A program made the translations under genes and the position numbers. Source: Azospirillum canadense (GTDB lineage: Bacteria > Pseudomonadota > Alphaproteobacteria > Azospirillales > Azospirillaceae). From it: a stretch of DNA of 64,000 nt. The stretch covers positions 372,001 through 436,000 of the forward strand of contig NZ_JAOQNG010000005.1 in assembly GCF_025961225.1 (NCBI RefSeq). Reading direction: 5' to 3'. Below the pieces are notes generated by a model. It was not told where the DNA came from, searched no databases, and saw only the letters and a list, made by a program, of their open reading frames with translations. How positions within the stretch are numbered: position 1 is the stretch's first letter; each line of letters opens with the position of its first letter. Shown here one piece after another: positions 47,587 through 57,261 of this stretch.

Positions 47587-48963
47587 ATGCCACGTGACGA
47601 CGTCCCGCCCGCCTCCCAACCCGCCGCCCCAAGCGCCGCCGCCATCGCCGCCCGGCGCCGCCGTATCCAGCGAGGTCAAAACCAGGAAACCGCCGCCCGC
47701 GATGCCCTGCCCAGCCGCCCCCGCGGTCTCCAGTCGTTGCTGGCCTTCCCGCTCCTTCAGGCCCTCGACGACGCCGGAGGCACAGCACGCCCTTGCGACA
47801 TCTACGAGCAGATCGCCGACCGCCTCGCCATGCCGACGGAGGCCCGCAGCGCCACCCGCACCTGCGCGAACGGCCGTGCCTACAATCATCTACAGCAGCA
47901 AATCCGCTGGACCCGCCAGACCGCCAAGGCCCGGGGCCTGATCGTCGACGCCGGCCGCGGCCTGTGGCAGTTGGCCGACCCCGCCTACGCCAAACTGGGC
48001 CGCATCCGTCGCGGTGCCGTCTACCTGGCCTGGAGTACGGACCTTGGCATCGGCCTCTGGGCGCACGCCGAAGACGCCGCCTCCGAAATCGCGCCGGGCT
48101 CCGTGCAGCTGGTGTTAAGCTCGCCCGTCTACCCGATCCAGTCCGGCCGTCAGTACGGAGCGATGACTCCGGCGATCTGGCTCGATTGGATGTCACGCCT
48201 GACACGCCTCTGGGCTGACCTGATAACGGACGACGGCATCATCGTCCTCAACGTCGCCGACGTCCACATTCCCGGCATTCCGGCCATGTCGCCATATCTG
48301 TACCGGTACATGTTGGATGCCATCGAGAACATCGGCCTGTACGAGCAGCAACCCGACTATTGGCTCAACCCGACAAAGCTCGGCAACATCCAGTGGACCG
48401 CCAAGTCCCGCTACATCCCGAAAGGCGCGATCGAGCACGTCAAGTTCCTCAGCCGCTCGCCCTTTCCGAAGCGCACGGTCGACAACATCCTCGTCCCGCG
48501 CAAGTCCACGCCCGACCGGGTCGCGGCCGACCGCGTCCGCTCCAAGGAACGCCGCCCCTCCGGCTATGACATCAATTCCGCCGCCTTCCACGCCAACGAT
48601 GAAGCCATTCCCAACAACCTCCTCATCGCCGGAGGGGTGCCGGCCTCCGACACCTACTCCCGCCGTTGCCGCGCCGCCGGCCTGCCGATCCATCCCGCGC
48701 GCTTTCCCAAAGCACTCGCGGAGCGCGTGATCCTGCAAACCACCGACCCTGGCGACCTCTGCTATGATCCGATGGCCGGGTCGGCGACCGTCGCTGAGGT
48801 CGCCCAAGCCCTCGGCCGCCGCGCTATCGTCAGCGAGCCCATGCTGGCCTACGTCGAGGGCCAACGCGTCCGCCTGGACCGCGACCCGTCCTTCCGCAAC
48901 CACCTTCCCGACCACGTGTCAACGCTGATCCGCTGCCCCGCTGACCCGCGCGACCGCTCTTAA
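47587..48963 (+). CDS. DNA methyltransferase fused to an Mrr_N-type winged helix
   Basis: This 458-residue protein starts at ATG 47587. Residues about 40-135 (LLAFPLLQALDDAGGTARPC, then GRGLWQL) match the Mrr N-terminal winged helix of restriction systems. The rest is a beta-class amino-methyltransferase with catalytic motif first: VQLVLSSPVYPI (about 175-185) stands for the usual SPPY, and YDPMAGSATVAEVAQALGRR (about 397-415) for DPFxGSGT. Both motifs carry one unusual residue (Val for Pro, Ala for Gly), so activity or base specificity needs care. A putative PD-(D/E)XK nuclease follows at 49103. The pair looks like a modification-restriction module, or an orphan antirestriction methylase. 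Confidence 0.8.
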   Translation: MPRDDVPPASQPAAPSAAAIAARRRRIQRGQNQETAARDALPSRPRGLQSLLAFPLLQALDDAGGTARPCDIYEQIADRLAMPTEARSATRTCANGRAYNHLQQQIRWTRQTAKARGLIVDAGRGLWQLADPAYAKLGRIRRGAVYLAWSTDLGIGLWAHAEDAASEIAPGSVQLVLSSPVYPIQSGRQYGAMTPAIWLDWMSRLTRLWADLITDDGIIVLNVADVHIPGIPAMSPYLYRYMLDAIENIGLYEQQPDYWLNPTKLGNIQWTAKSRYIPKGAIEHVKFLSRSPFPKRTVDNILVPRKSTPDRVAADRVRSKERRPSGYDINSAAFHANDEAIPNNLLIAGGVPASDTYSRRCRAAGLPIHPARFPKALAERVILQTTDPGDLCYDPMAGSATVAEVAQALGRRAIVSEPMLAYVEGQRVRLDRDPSFRNHLPDHVSTLIRCPADPRDRS

Positions 48964-49102
48964 TCGACCACCCCGCCGCCAGGCACTCGCCCGGTGGCCT
49001 TTTCGAGCCGGAGCCGCCCGCCGCGCCACGTTCCGTGCCCGTCGCTTGCGCGATGGGATGAAAGCAGCTGGCGGGCACCTCCCATCACCGTCGAGGCACC
49101 CT

Positions 49103-49909
49103 ATGACCACCGAAGACCCGCTTCTCTCCAGCTTCGACGACGCGATCAAAACAGATCGCTCGGAGTCTGCGCTCGCGCGTAATGTCGCCAGGGGCTTGGG
49201 CCACGAGGGATGGGCGATTTACACCGAGGTACCGCTGCGCACGTGGCTTCCAGACGCTCCGACCGGTATCGCTGATATCGTGGCGGTTTCTCATGGGCTG
49301 GCCATGGTGGTGGAGGTCAAGCGGAGCTTTTCCCTGACCCTGATTGAACAGGCCGCCGAATGGACCCGCTTCGTTCCGCTGGTTGTGATGGCGCTCCCCG
49401 GCTCCGCCCACAGCACACGGCATGCGCTCCGCGACCACCTTTGCCAGCACTTTGGCCTCGGTTTGTGCCGTGATGCGGGGAACGGCAACATTGTCTGGGA
49501 CCGGCGTCCAAAGCTTCTGCGTCATCACCTGCGCAATGTCGCCCGCATTCAGGATTCGCTCACCGACCCGATGCAGGCCGCCGAGGCAGGTGAACGCTGG
49601 GCATATCGCGAGACCCCGTATCAGCGGATGATGACCGAAGTCCGCATTCTGATTGCCGAGTGTGGCCCTGTTCCGGTCAAGGTCCTAATCGAAGCGCTCG
49701 ACAGGCCCGGCAAGAACCCTTATTCGAGCCGCACCTATCTCGCGCGCAATCTCGTGCATGGCATCAGAGCCTACGAGCCGGATTTGGCCATTGGCGCTGA
49801 TAGCCGCGTGATCTGGACCCCGACACAGTGCGCCAAGGGTGACAAGTACATCGGCATTGTCATGGCGACAGCTGCCCGCCGCGTCTCCATCGCGCACCCG
49901 TTGCTCTGA
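49103..49909 (+). CDS. Putative PD-(D/E)XK nuclease beside the methyltransferase
   Basis: This 268-residue protein carries a restriction-nuclease-like core: TGIADIVAVSHG with Asp58, then MVVEVKRSFS with Glu71 and Lys73, the D...ExK arrangement. A further Glu42 (IYTEVPL) fits the first helix of that fold. The C-terminal part (about 195-240, GPVPVKVLIEALDRPGKNPY) reads like a winged helix. ATG 49103 starts the conserved part. Its base composition is less GC-rich than that of the surrounding genes. It lies 139 bases behind the methyltransferase, same strand, so it may be the restriction partner. Another reading is a VRR-NUC-like repair nuclease. No experimental family match can be claimed. Confidence 0.6.
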   Translation: MTTEDPLLSSFDDAIKTDRSESALARNVARGLGHEGWAIYTEVPLRTWLPDAPTGIADIVAVSHGLAMVVEVKRSFSLTLIEQAAEWTRFVPLVVMALPGSAHSTRHALRDHLCQHFGLGLCRDAGNGNIVWDRRPKLLRHHLRNVARIQDSLTDPMQAAEAGERWAYRETPYQRMMTEVRILIAECGPVPVKVLIEALDRPGKNPYSSRTYLARNLVHGIRAYEPDLAIGADSRVIWTPTQCAKGDKYIGIVMATAARRVSIAHPLL

Positions 49910-49989
49910 CCGTTGGGGTCTCGGTCACAACGGCTTTGTTCTGCTCGGTGGCGCGGGACGCCGCGGTATTCCGCTGGCCCGACTTGACG

Positions 49990-50403
49990 TTACCACTCCT
50001 CTCGGTACCAGCGGACCGCCAGGACAGCCGTTGCGGCGGCCAGGGCCGCAAAGACGGACGCCTGGAACCACGGTTCTCCATAGAGAGGCATGATGTCATA
50101 AGGCATCCAACCAACGTCCGGATCGACGTGCGCTTCGCGCCGCGCCAGCTCGTCCAGCACCGGAATCGCGGCCGCCCACAGCCCGGTGGCGAGAGCGACG
50201 CAGCGAGCCGGACCAGGGCGACCGTCGCCCGTGAGCATCGCGCCGCCGGTCAGCAGGATGCTGCCACCACCCACGGTCAGGCCGAAAACCATTGCGACAA
50301 GGTCGACGGGGAGTCCGACGGCGAACGCGACAACTGCGACTGCCGCGCGGAGGGCAACCACAAGGAGGCCGAAAACCAGGATCGACTCAATATAGGCCCG
50401 CAT
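49990..50403 (-). CDS. Small integral membrane protein
   Basis: This 137-residue protein has about four hydrophobic segments (ESILVFGLLVVALRAAVAVV; FAVGLPVDLVAMVFGLTVGG; VALATGLWAAAIPVL; VFAALAAATAVLAVRWY) with a soluble loop before the last. ATG 50403 has GGAGGA 6 bases upstream; the ATG two codons earlier sits directly on that site. It is convergent with the nuclease gene. Function is unknown. Confidence 0.6.
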   Translation of the reverse strand: MRAYIESILVFGLLVVALRAAVAVVAFAVGLPVDLVAMVFGLTVGGGSILLTGGAMLTGDGRPGPARCVALATGLWAAAIPVLDELARREAHVDPDVGWMPYDIMPLYGEPWFQASVFAALAAATAVLAVRWYREEW

Positions 50404-50521
50404 GATCATTCCTCCAGATGGTGCTGCAGATGCTAATCGCATTGAGACCATCGCCCGCGATCTCAATGTGCTCGGTTTTCATCGTCGCCCTGCGCAAGGC
50501 CATTCGGCAGACGGGTTAAAC

Positions 50522-51241
50522 TCACTTCAGGCGGATCAGTTTGGCCCGCTCATCGAACTTGTCGGCCTTCAGCCAGACCTCCGCAATGCTCCCATCGATC
50601 GGCCTGATTCGAATCTCCCCGTTCATGATGGGATAATTCGCTTTGTCCTCGTCGCTCTGGGGTAAGGGCTTGTTGTCCACGGAGCCTTTGGCGAAGGTGT
50701 AAACGGCGAATCCATGCTCCAGTCGCTGCAGCGTGAGCGTGGTCCTAACCGTATGAGAGGGACCTTTGTAGGTGTCCTCGAAGCCCTCTCCGGAAATCAC
50801 CGTCTCATAGGTGTCCCGCTCATCGCGGTTGGTGCCGCCCGGCTTGTCGAACCGGATTGTCCATGTCCCCTGAAGCGCGTTGAGCACGGCTTCTTTCGCG
50901 GCGGCCTCGCGCAGGAAGGCACACTGGCGCGGAGATACGATCGTCATCTCGGAGCCCTTCACCGAGACCGCCAGCAGCGGCCCGGCCTTGCCGCCTTCCA
51001 GCGAGACGAGAATGCGCTCCCCCTCGCGGTCATACACGGCCTTGGACAGCGTGCCGTTTGCGTCCACGGACTTCTCGCGGAAATCGATGGGGTCCATCGC
51101 CGCGCACTCCGCCTGTCCGGCGGACGACGGGGCGACGAGCCAACGCCCGGCCACCTGCTCGTAGGGAGAGGGCTGCTGGTTGCACCCGGCGAGCATGAAC
51201 ACCGCCCCGACAACACTCCCCGCCTTTTTCCGCCAACCCAT
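50522..51241 (-). CDS. Lipoprotein of unknown function
   Basis: This 239-residue protein has a short signal peptide with the lipobox LAGC (Cys20), so it should be lipid-anchored in the inner or outer membrane. The mature part has SPYEQVAGRWLVAPSSAGQAE and a second similar stretch LNALQGTWTIRFDKPG, each like a lipocalin-type start (GxW), so it may be two related beta domains. ATG 51241 has GGGGA 6 bases upstream. No named family. Confidence 0.7.
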   Translation of the reverse strand: MGWRKKAGSVVGAVFMLAGCNQQPSPYEQVAGRWLVAPSSAGQAECAAMDPIDFREKSVDANGTLSKAVYDREGERILVSLEGGKAGPLLAVSVKGSEMTIVSPRQCAFLREAAAKEAVLNALQGTWTIRFDKPGGTNRDERDTYETVISGEGFEDTYKGPSHTVRTTLTLQRLEHGFAVYTFAKGSVDNKPLPQSDEDKANYPIMNGEIRIRPIDGSIAEVWLKADKFDERAKLIRLK

Positions 51242-51426
51242 CACTATTCCCCATCCGTTCGCGGCAATTATAACGTGCTACTCGGCCTTGGCAATCAGGG
51301 CGTGCAGTTTCCGGACGCGCATCGACGCGCGGCAGCGACCGCTTGGACAATGCCGTCCAGACGAAGAGGGCCAACATCCATCGGTTACGGCATGCCTCGG
51401 GAGCTCGGGAAAGCCCGCAAACAAAG

Positions 51427-52071
51427 TTATGGTACCTGCGATGGGGTTTTATGGGTGCTCTCGTGAGGCTTTATGGTTCCCTCCAGAAGACCTCCAGAGT
51501 TCCCTCCAGACTTCTGCTCTAGCGCATTGATTAGCCTTTGCCCCGCCTGCATCGCTGCCGCATGGTTGTCCATTTGGACCTCCATGACAGGCGCTTTCCC
51601 GTTGGTCAGAACGATCCGGAAAAAAGCGCGTTTGCCCGTGGTCGACCAGTCGACTTCCCGCACCTCTTCGAACCCGACCACGTCCCCCGACACCCACAAG
51701 CGCCGCTCCGGCTCGTCCACCACCACGACGCCGGCACCGTTCCGCCCCTGCACCGCCCAGCTGGCGCCGATCTTCCCCCGCATCACGGCTTCCACCGCCG
51801 GCCGAAACCACCGCATCCTGTTGATGATCGCTCCCGGGATGCGCAACAGCAGGGCCGGCAACGTGATCGCCACCACGAGCGCAAAGACCCAGACGAGCGC
51901 CACCAGCATATCCACGCCCGTGAGACGGGCGGCCCACCACAGGGCGATCGTGGCCGCAGGCCCTAGTGTTGCGAGGATCACGAACATTCCGATTGCCTCC
52001 AACGCCGGATCGCCACCAAGTCGCTTCCGGATCGTTGCCTCAGTTGTCATAGCGGGAACGCCGTTCATCAT
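51427..52071 (-). CDS. Membrane protein with cytoplasmic domain
   Basis: This 214-residue protein has two adjacent membrane helices near the N-terminus (AIGMFVILATLGPAATIALW and MLVALVWVFALVVAITLPAL). A soluble PH-like domain follows, about residues 95-175 (AGVVVVDEPERRLWVSGDVV, VREVDWSTTGKRAFFRI). The start at 52071 is fixed by GGAGGT 5 bases upstream. It is in line with the DotA/TraY gene on the same strand, about 480 bases away, and could belong to the transfer machinery. Its C-terminal codons contain one copy of a 28-base repeat also found after DotA/TraY. Confidence 0.6.
   Translation of the reverse strand: MMNGVPAMTTEATIRKRLGGDPALEAIGMFVILATLGPAATIALWWAARLTGVDMLVALVWVFALVVAITLPALLLRIPGAIINRMRWFRPAVEAVMRGKIGASWAVQGRNGAGVVVVDEPERRLWVSGDVVGFEEVREVDWSTTGKRAFFRIVLTNGKAPVMEVQMDNHAAAMQAGQRLINALEQKSGGNSGGLLEGTIKPHESTHKTPSQVP
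51454..51481. repeat. Copy A of an imperfect 28-base repeat
   Basis: GGGTGCTCTCGTGAGGCTTT followed by ATGGTTCC matches bases 52520-52547 at about 23 of 28 positions. Here it lies in the last codons of the membrane protein gene (read on the minus strand as GTIKPHEST). Confidence 0.4.
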
Positions 52072-52554
52072 TTTGCACCTCCACGCCCGCGCCTCCGACA
52101 CCCGTCGCGCGCCAATCGAACCATGAAAATCATAGCGGCTGCGGTTCTGCAACATTGCACGTAACGCCATGTTGACGGCGCTTCACTCTGTTGCCGTCCA
52201 CGCCTTCTCACGCGTTGCTGACGTCCATCGCGACAGCTCGCCGCACCCAACGAGGCCTGCGGCGACGGCGCACGGAGGCTCACCTTCTGGTCGCACCCGC
52301 CGGCGAACACGTGGCGCGCCCAACCGTCCCCGGTTCCTTCGCGAATTGAAGCTTGTTCCAATCGCCGGAGGCCAACGCCACCCCCATGCAATCATGTTTG
52401 TTCGGAAAATCCGGTGAAGCGTGCAGAATTCGCCAGCTGTTACTTTCATCGTTTCAGTCAAGAGTGGCGCATTGAACCACACGCGAACAAATATACGGTC
52501 GCCATCGGCGAGAATTGAGGGGTGCTCTTGTGGACCTTTATGGTCCCCGTTGGC
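52072..52554. other. 483-base gap with a repeat copy and small hairpin
   Basis: I see no convincing gene. At 52520-52547 lies copy B of the 28-base repeat; its GGACC-TTTAT-GGTCC core is a small hairpin 7 bases beyond the DotA/TraY stop and may help end that transcript. On the minus strand it reads GTIKVHKST, close to the C-terminus encoded at copy A, so it may be a remnant of a duplicated gene end. Confidence 0.4.
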
Positions 52555-55107
52555 CTATTTCTTTGGCCGCGCACGCATCGCGATCTCGCGTAGGACATTC
52601 TGTGCCACGTTCGACACGGACCCGCCAACGCCCCCTCCCTCGTCACCGCCGCCGCCGCCGTTCGCTCCAGCCCAGCGGTACGCCGCCACGGCCAGCGTAT
52701 CCGGAGTCTTCGTGCACATGTTCACCAACGCATAGGCGATTCCCAGATAGACAAACATGTAGACGACAAAGCTGATGAACATGACTCCGCCGCCGGTCGC
52801 GTCCCGCATCATCGGCAGCATAAGCGCGTTTAGAAGTCCCACGGATACGCTGGTCAGGGCCAGCCCAGCAACAAAACCGGCCAACGTCAACAGGGGCCGC
52901 ACGAACAACGCCACTAGGTTCATGAAGGCCGACCGCGCGTGCGGCCCAAGGAACCCTCCTGATTCCGGTGTCACCACCAACACCAGTGCAATGATTACCA
53001 TGATCACCGTTTCCAGGACCGCGATGAGCCAGCTCACCACCGCGAAGAGAAACCGGATGAAGGGCAATGCCGGCACTAGATAGGCCAACCCCAACCCGGT
53101 GACGAACAGCGCCATGCCCGCACCCACCAGGATCGGCTCCAGACCTCGTATTGTCTCCCCGGCAAAGCCAGCGATCTTGCCGATCCATTTCGCAGGCCCT
53201 GGCATAAGCTTGAGGCCCACCTTGACCACGCCGTCCACCACCGCGTTTGATGCCCGCTCGTACCATGGCAGAATGTCGGAGCCCTGGACGCCACCACCTG
53301 AGCCACCGACCATTTTCGTCAGAATCAGCGTTGCACCACCGAACAAATATACCTTATGCCCAACACTCGACAGACCTGCGAGCGCGTTCATCTGTGGAAC
53401 CTCTGCAACGGTCTGCCAGATGCCTGTGCCCCACGCTTCGAGAAAGCTGTCTCCCGCGTTGGAGTTTCCCGACGATGCCGCCATTTGCGCCAAAACAATT
53501 GGGTTTCCTGACGCGATCAGGCCGTCGCCGAACCAATTATGGACCGCCGTGACGCCGTCCGCCACAGAGTCGAGCAGCGGCCCGCTGACTTGCGGAACCG
53601 CGTTTCCCGCCGCGCCGAGACTACCCTGCAGGTTGGTCATGGCTTGAGCCCATTCCCCGGCGCCGATCCACCCTTTCCCGCTCACCCCCTTGCTGAGCTT
53701 GGCGGTTATGTCACTGTTGATCGTCTGCCAACGGTCTGAAATCAAGCTTTGCACATTCGCCTTATACGAGGCTGGCAACCCAGCGATCGTTGAACTTTTT
53801 GGGTCCTCCTTGCAGTTTGCGGGAACATCGCGGCACGCCAACCGAGCCTTGATAAGCGTCGTCACTTCGGCCTCGGCGGTGGCCCTCATAGTTTCGAACG
53901 CTTCTTTGTGGGCGCTCGACACCGCGGTGGCGGCCCCTGACCCTACGGCGCTTGCACTAACCTCCGGAAACTTGACCGCCCCGCATCCTGCGGACGATTC
54001 CGTTGTCCAGCCATACCAGTGGTTCAGTTGGTAATCCCATCGAATGACCGTTCCGTTTGCCGGTACCGCAACGACTCGCTCCATGTCATTCCGCTTTGGA
54101 TCAAGGTTGATCGCTGCCTTGCACGCCTCTGCGGTGACCACGCCGACCACCGTGGTCATGACTTCCATATCTCCGACCCCGGGCTTGCTCACCCATTTGT
54201 CCTTGTTCGCCAGATAACTCGTCATCCCATCCCACGCCTCGGATGCCTTGTCCGACCCATAGGCCGCGACGAATCCAACCAACTGCGACCCTAAACCCCA
54301 TGATCCGTTAATCGGCCAAAGCAGCATCATGGCCACCCCCACCCGCAGGGCAAACATCGTCCATTGGTATTTGCCCCGCGCGAAGTCCGATGACGTCGCC
54401 GTGTCTACGACCATCACCACCAGGCTCAGCAGCGCCGCCAACGCCGCCACCAGGCAGGCCATCGCCGACAACGCACCGACAATGGACCCGAGCCCCTGCG
54501 ACAGCAGCGTGCCGCCCGACCCCAGAAACGGCAGCAGGTCGCCGAGCGCCTGCCGCGCCAGGTCGGCGTTCGTCACCGCGGCGTATGCCGGCGTGACGCC
54601 GAATACCAGGAAGGCCCATGCCATGCCGAACCACACCGCGAGCAGGAGCGACCATCCGATCCCGACCGCCGCCGTTTCGCGAAGAAACTCGTGCCGGCCG
54701 GCCCACGTCACCTCGACGACACCGCCGACTTGCCCGACGATCCCCTCCTCTGGTGCCGCTGCGCGCCATCCCGCCACAAACCGCGGCGCCCACTTTTCCC
54801 GCCATCGGTCGGTTGCCCGGACCAGCACACCCTTCACGCCGCCGCGCCCGTCCCGCACCGCCGGATCATCATCACTGAGGAGCCCGGCCTGCACCATGCC
54901 CAAGGCCACGCCCCGCGCGACCTCCTGCCACTGCGCGCCCAGATTCCGGAAATCGGTCATCTCCACCGGCGCGAGGACAAATCCAAACGCCGACCGCCCA
55001 TCCGGCAACCGCATGGCGACCCCCAAGCTAGACCAAGATCGGCCCAACTCTAACCGCGCCAGCACTCTCCCGCCATCCAAAAAGAACGTGGCTCTTGCCG
55101 CCGTCAC
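52555..55107 (-). CDS. DotA/TraY-type conjugal transfer membrane protein
   Basis: This 850-residue protein resembles DotA/TraY, the large inner-membrane component of I-type (type IVB) secretion systems such as those of IncI plasmids and Legionella Dot/Icm. Seen: a soluble N-terminal 150 residues, membrane segments at about 155-180 and 215-285, a long soluble loop of about 300 residues, and a C-terminal block of four or five helices (VGAGMALFVTGLGLAYLVP, then WLIAVLETVIMVIIALVLVV). It ends in a Gly-rich tail and ARPKK. The start is a GTG at 55107 without a clear Shine-Dalgarno sequence. No other core Dot/Tra gene is visible here, so the rest of the transfer region should lie elsewhere. Confidence 0.8.
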   Translation of the reverse strand: MTAARATFFLDGGRVLARLELGRSWSSLGVAMRLPDGRSAFGFVLAPVEMTDFRNLGAQWQEVARGVALGMVQAGLLSDDDPAVRDGRGGVKGVLVRATDRWREKWAPRFVAGWRAAAPEEGIVGQVGGVVEVTWAGRHEFLRETAAVGIGWSLLLAVWFGMAWAFLVFGVTPAYAAVTNADLARQALGDLLPFLGSGGTLLSQGLGSIVGALSAMACLVAALAALLSLVVMVVDTATSSDFARGKYQWTMFALRVGVAMMLLWPINGSWGLGSQLVGFVAAYGSDKASEAWDGMTSYLANKDKWVSKPGVGDMEVMTTVVGVVTAEACKAAINLDPKRNDMERVVAVPANGTVIRWDYQLNHWYGWTTESSAGCGAVKFPEVSASAVGSGAATAVSSAHKEAFETMRATAEAEVTTLIKARLACRDVPANCKEDPKSSTIAGLPASYKANVQSLISDRWQTINSDITAKLSKGVSGKGWIGAGEWAQAMTNLQGSLGAAGNAVPQVSGPLLDSVADGVTAVHNWFGDGLIASGNPIVLAQMAASSGNSNAGDSFLEAWGTGIWQTVAEVPQMNALAGLSSVGHKVYLFGGATLILTKMVGGSGGGVQGSDILPWYERASNAVVDGVVKVGLKLMPGPAKWIGKIAGFAGETIRGLEPILVGAGMALFVTGLGLAYLVPALPFIRFLFAVVSWLIAVLETVIMVIIALVLVVTPESGGFLGPHARSAFMNLVALFVRPLLTLAGFVAGLALTSVSVGLLNALMLPMMRDATGGGVMFISFVVYMFVYLGIAYALVNMCTKTPDTLAVAAYRWAGANGGGGGDEGGGVGGSVSNVAQNVLREIAMRARPKK

Positions 55108-55215
55108 GCGTTATGCGGCCAGTGCATGCCGCCTGCTTCACTTCGCCCTTGCGAGCGGCGAGGCTTCTCGCCGACACTTCCGCAAACCTCGCACCATTTT
55201 CAAAGGCCCCTCGTC

Positions 55216-55812
55216 ATGGACTCCCATGCGGCGCCACCATCCTGCACCCTCGAGCCAGCGGACCCCGTCACCACGGTCACCGGCCGCCGCATCGCGCGTC
55301 CCGTCCCCGCGCCCGATCAGTGGCACATTGAGGACTTCGCGCACGGCTTGGCGACGCTCAACCGGTACGGCGGTCAAACCATCGTCCCGTGGTCCGTGGC
55401 CCAGCACAGCCTCCTGTGTCTGCAGGCCCTCCGCCTCTTGCACGCCGACGCCACGCCCACCCTCCAACGGGCCGTCCTCCTCCATGACGCGGGCGAGACC
55501 GCTATTGGTGAAATTCCCGCTCCGGTGAAGAGGGTCTGTTCCGACCTTTGCCGCCTGGACGAGGCTATCGACCAAAGCCTGTCCGAAGCGTTCGACCTCC
55601 CCTGGCGCTGCCCTCCGGTAATCAAGGAGATCGACCTTCTTGTTCGCGGCACGGAAGGGCCCGTGCTGTTCCCCAAATCCGATCCCGCCGCGTGGGCCGC
55701 CCGCTATGGTGCCCCGCTTCCCTTGTCGGTTGTCGAACGTCCCTGGCGCGACGTCCGCGAGGAGTTCCTGACCGCCTACGCCGGCATTCCGTCCGAATCA
55801 CCCCCGTCCTGA
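55216..55812 (+). CDS. HD-domain phosphohydrolase (YfbR-like)
   Basis: This 198-residue protein has HD-superfamily features: WSVAQHSLLCLQAL supplies the first His, LLHDAGETAIGEIPAPVKR the His-Asp pair, and RLDEAIDQSL the helix with the following acid. The pattern is like YfbR-type 5'-nucleotidases and related metal-dependent hydrolases found on phages and plasmids, which adjust nucleotide pools. ATG 55216 is chosen, with AAAGG upstream; further upstream the frame is an Arg/Pro-rich shadow. It is divergent from the DotA/TraY gene. Confidence 0.78.
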   Translation: MDSHAAPPSCTLEPADPVTTVTGRRIARPVPAPDQWHIEDFAHGLATLNRYGGQTIVPWSVAQHSLLCLQALRLLHADATPTLQRAVLLHDAGETAIGEIPAPVKRVCSDLCRLDEAIDQSLSEAFDLPWRCPPVIKEIDLLVRGTEGPVLFPKSDPAAWAARYGAPLPLSVVERPWRDVREEFLTAYAGIPSESPPS

Positions 55813-55824
55813 AAGTACACGCCG

Positions 55825-56139
55825 ATGCTCCACAACCTTCTCCACCGTGCCCACACCTTTGCCGCCCGCCTTGCCGCCACCTTCCGCCGCCGCGCCGAAG
55901 CCGCCGAACGTCGCATCCACTTCACGCGCCGCATCACGCGGCGTTTCCACACCCTCGTCGACCGAAGCGATTCCAGCGACCTCCCACCAGCCACCAAGCG
56001 CGCCGCCCTGGACGACACCCATGCCGCCGCCCGAACCGCGCTACGCCACCTACGCGCCGCGCGCTACCGGGCCTCGTACCAGCACGCGCAGTCAGGCCCT
56101 GCGCCACTCCTCCCCCTCTTTCCCGGGTACACCCGCTGA
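55825..56139 (+). CDS. Small basic protein
   Basis: This 104-residue, very Arg/His-rich protein (FRRRAEAAERRIHFTRRITR) looks like a long helix and could bind DNA. It begins 12 bases after the stop of the HD gene, so the two probably share a transcript. No family recognised; because the DNA is GC-rich, I cannot rule out a chance frame. Confidence 0.45.
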   Translation: MLHNLLHRAHTFAARLAATFRRRAEAAERRIHFTRRITRRFHTLVDRSDSSDLPPATKRAALDDTHAAARTALRHLRAARYRASYQHAQSGPAPLLPLFPGYTR

Positions 56140-56252
56140 TCCCGCCTCTGGCTCCACAGCGCGCCGCGCCCCCCGGCCACCAACGCCGGACGAACGCCCG
56201 GTACCGTTGACGACACCGCCTCCTCATGACCTTCCCAAGGCTGGCCCCCACC

Positions 56253-56654
56253 ATGCGTCGCCTCCTCCGCTTCTTCGGCCTCGTCTCCGCCCGCGACCAC
56301 GACGGCCTGGCCGCCCAGTTTGCCGCTGAACGTGTCGCTCATCACCGCCTGCGCGCCGACGTCCGCACCCACTTCATCACGCGCGACGGCTGCGGCTACA
56401 CCCGTTGCGTGGCCGACACTCCCGCCCAGCAGGCCCTGTCCACCGCCCGCAGCACTCTCGCCCGCGCCGACCACGCCGCTTGGCTTGACACCTTTGACTG
56501 GCGCGGCCGCTTCGTCGACCCGCACACCGGTTTCTGGGAAAGCCTTTCCGGCGACATCTACGATGCAGACACCCACTCCTGGCACGATGCCGCCGGCAAC
56601 GACGACCTCGATGCCGATCCCGAGCCCCGAGCCAGCCACATATCGCCCACCTAA
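56253..56654 (+). CDS. Hypothetical protein
   Basis: This 133-residue protein starts at ATG 56253 (MRRLLRFFGLVSARDHDGLA). An ATG at 56226 in frame is also possible, and neither has a close Shine-Dalgarno sequence. The middle is helical (AAERVAHHRLRADVRTHFI), and the end is acidic and aromatic (FDWRGRFVDPHTGFWESLSG). It lies in a series of small genes on the plus strand. No family recognised. Confidence 0.5.
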   Translation: MRRLLRFFGLVSARDHDGLAAQFAAERVAHHRLRADVRTHFITRDGCGYTRCVADTPAQQALSTARSTLARADHAAWLDTFDWRGRFVDPHTGFWESLSGDIYDADTHSWHDAAGNDDLDADPEPRASHISPT

Positions 56655-56732
56655 GACGCCCCACTCACGACGCCGCGCTTGCGCCAAACTGACAGCAAAC
56701 TCTTCCACGCCATTCGTCTTCGGGGCCCCACC

Positions 56733-56984
56733 ATGAACATCTTTCTTTCCGTGCGGACCGCTGCCCTATCCACCGCCCTGTCCAGCGCTTCCTTCTCCCC
56801 GGCCGTCGCCTCCGCCGCTACCAGCGCCGCCCCGCACGCCGGCGGCGGTTCCGACGTTGCCATGGTCGTCTCGTGGATCATCGGCATCGGGACGGCCATT
56901 TTCGTCCACGCCTCTGCCTCCAATGCCCGTGCGATTCCCGCCGGCATCATCGTCGGCTGCATCGTCAACGCGCTCATGTCCTAA
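56733..56984 (+). CDS. Small exported membrane protein, pilin-like layout
   Basis: This 83-residue protein has a signal-peptide-like start (IFLSVRTAALSTALSSASFS, Ala-rich cleavage region). Two hydrophobic segments follow (VAMVVSWIIGIGTAIFVHA and IPAGIIVGCIVNALMS). Signal peptide plus two short membrane segments is the layout of VirB2/TrbC-type pilins and also of small pore-forming proteins. I see no sequence motif that decides between them. The transfer-gene context makes a pilin-like role thinkable, not shown. Confidence 0.5.
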   Translation: MNIFLSVRTAALSTALSSASFSPAVASAATSAAPHAGGGSDVAMVVSWIIGIGTAIFVHASASNARAIPAGIIVGCIVNALMS

Positions 56985-57261
56985 TCCGTCGCCGCATCCG
57001 CTGTCGTTACCATCGCCAATGACGTCTCCACGCTCGCCGTCGCTTTTGCCGCATCCTTTGTTCGTCCCCTCTCGACCGCGCTGGGCCGATTCCGACCCGG
57101 CGTGCCGGTGGCGTGGTCTTGCTGATCGAGCGCTGCCGACTCCTCCGCAAGCCGAGGGCCGCGTCGACAACAGAAGACATGACGACGCCCTGACCGTTGG
57201 CACCCTTGCCGTCCGCGAAACAGCGCGGCGCCCCTGTATTCAATCGCAGGATTATGGGCGT

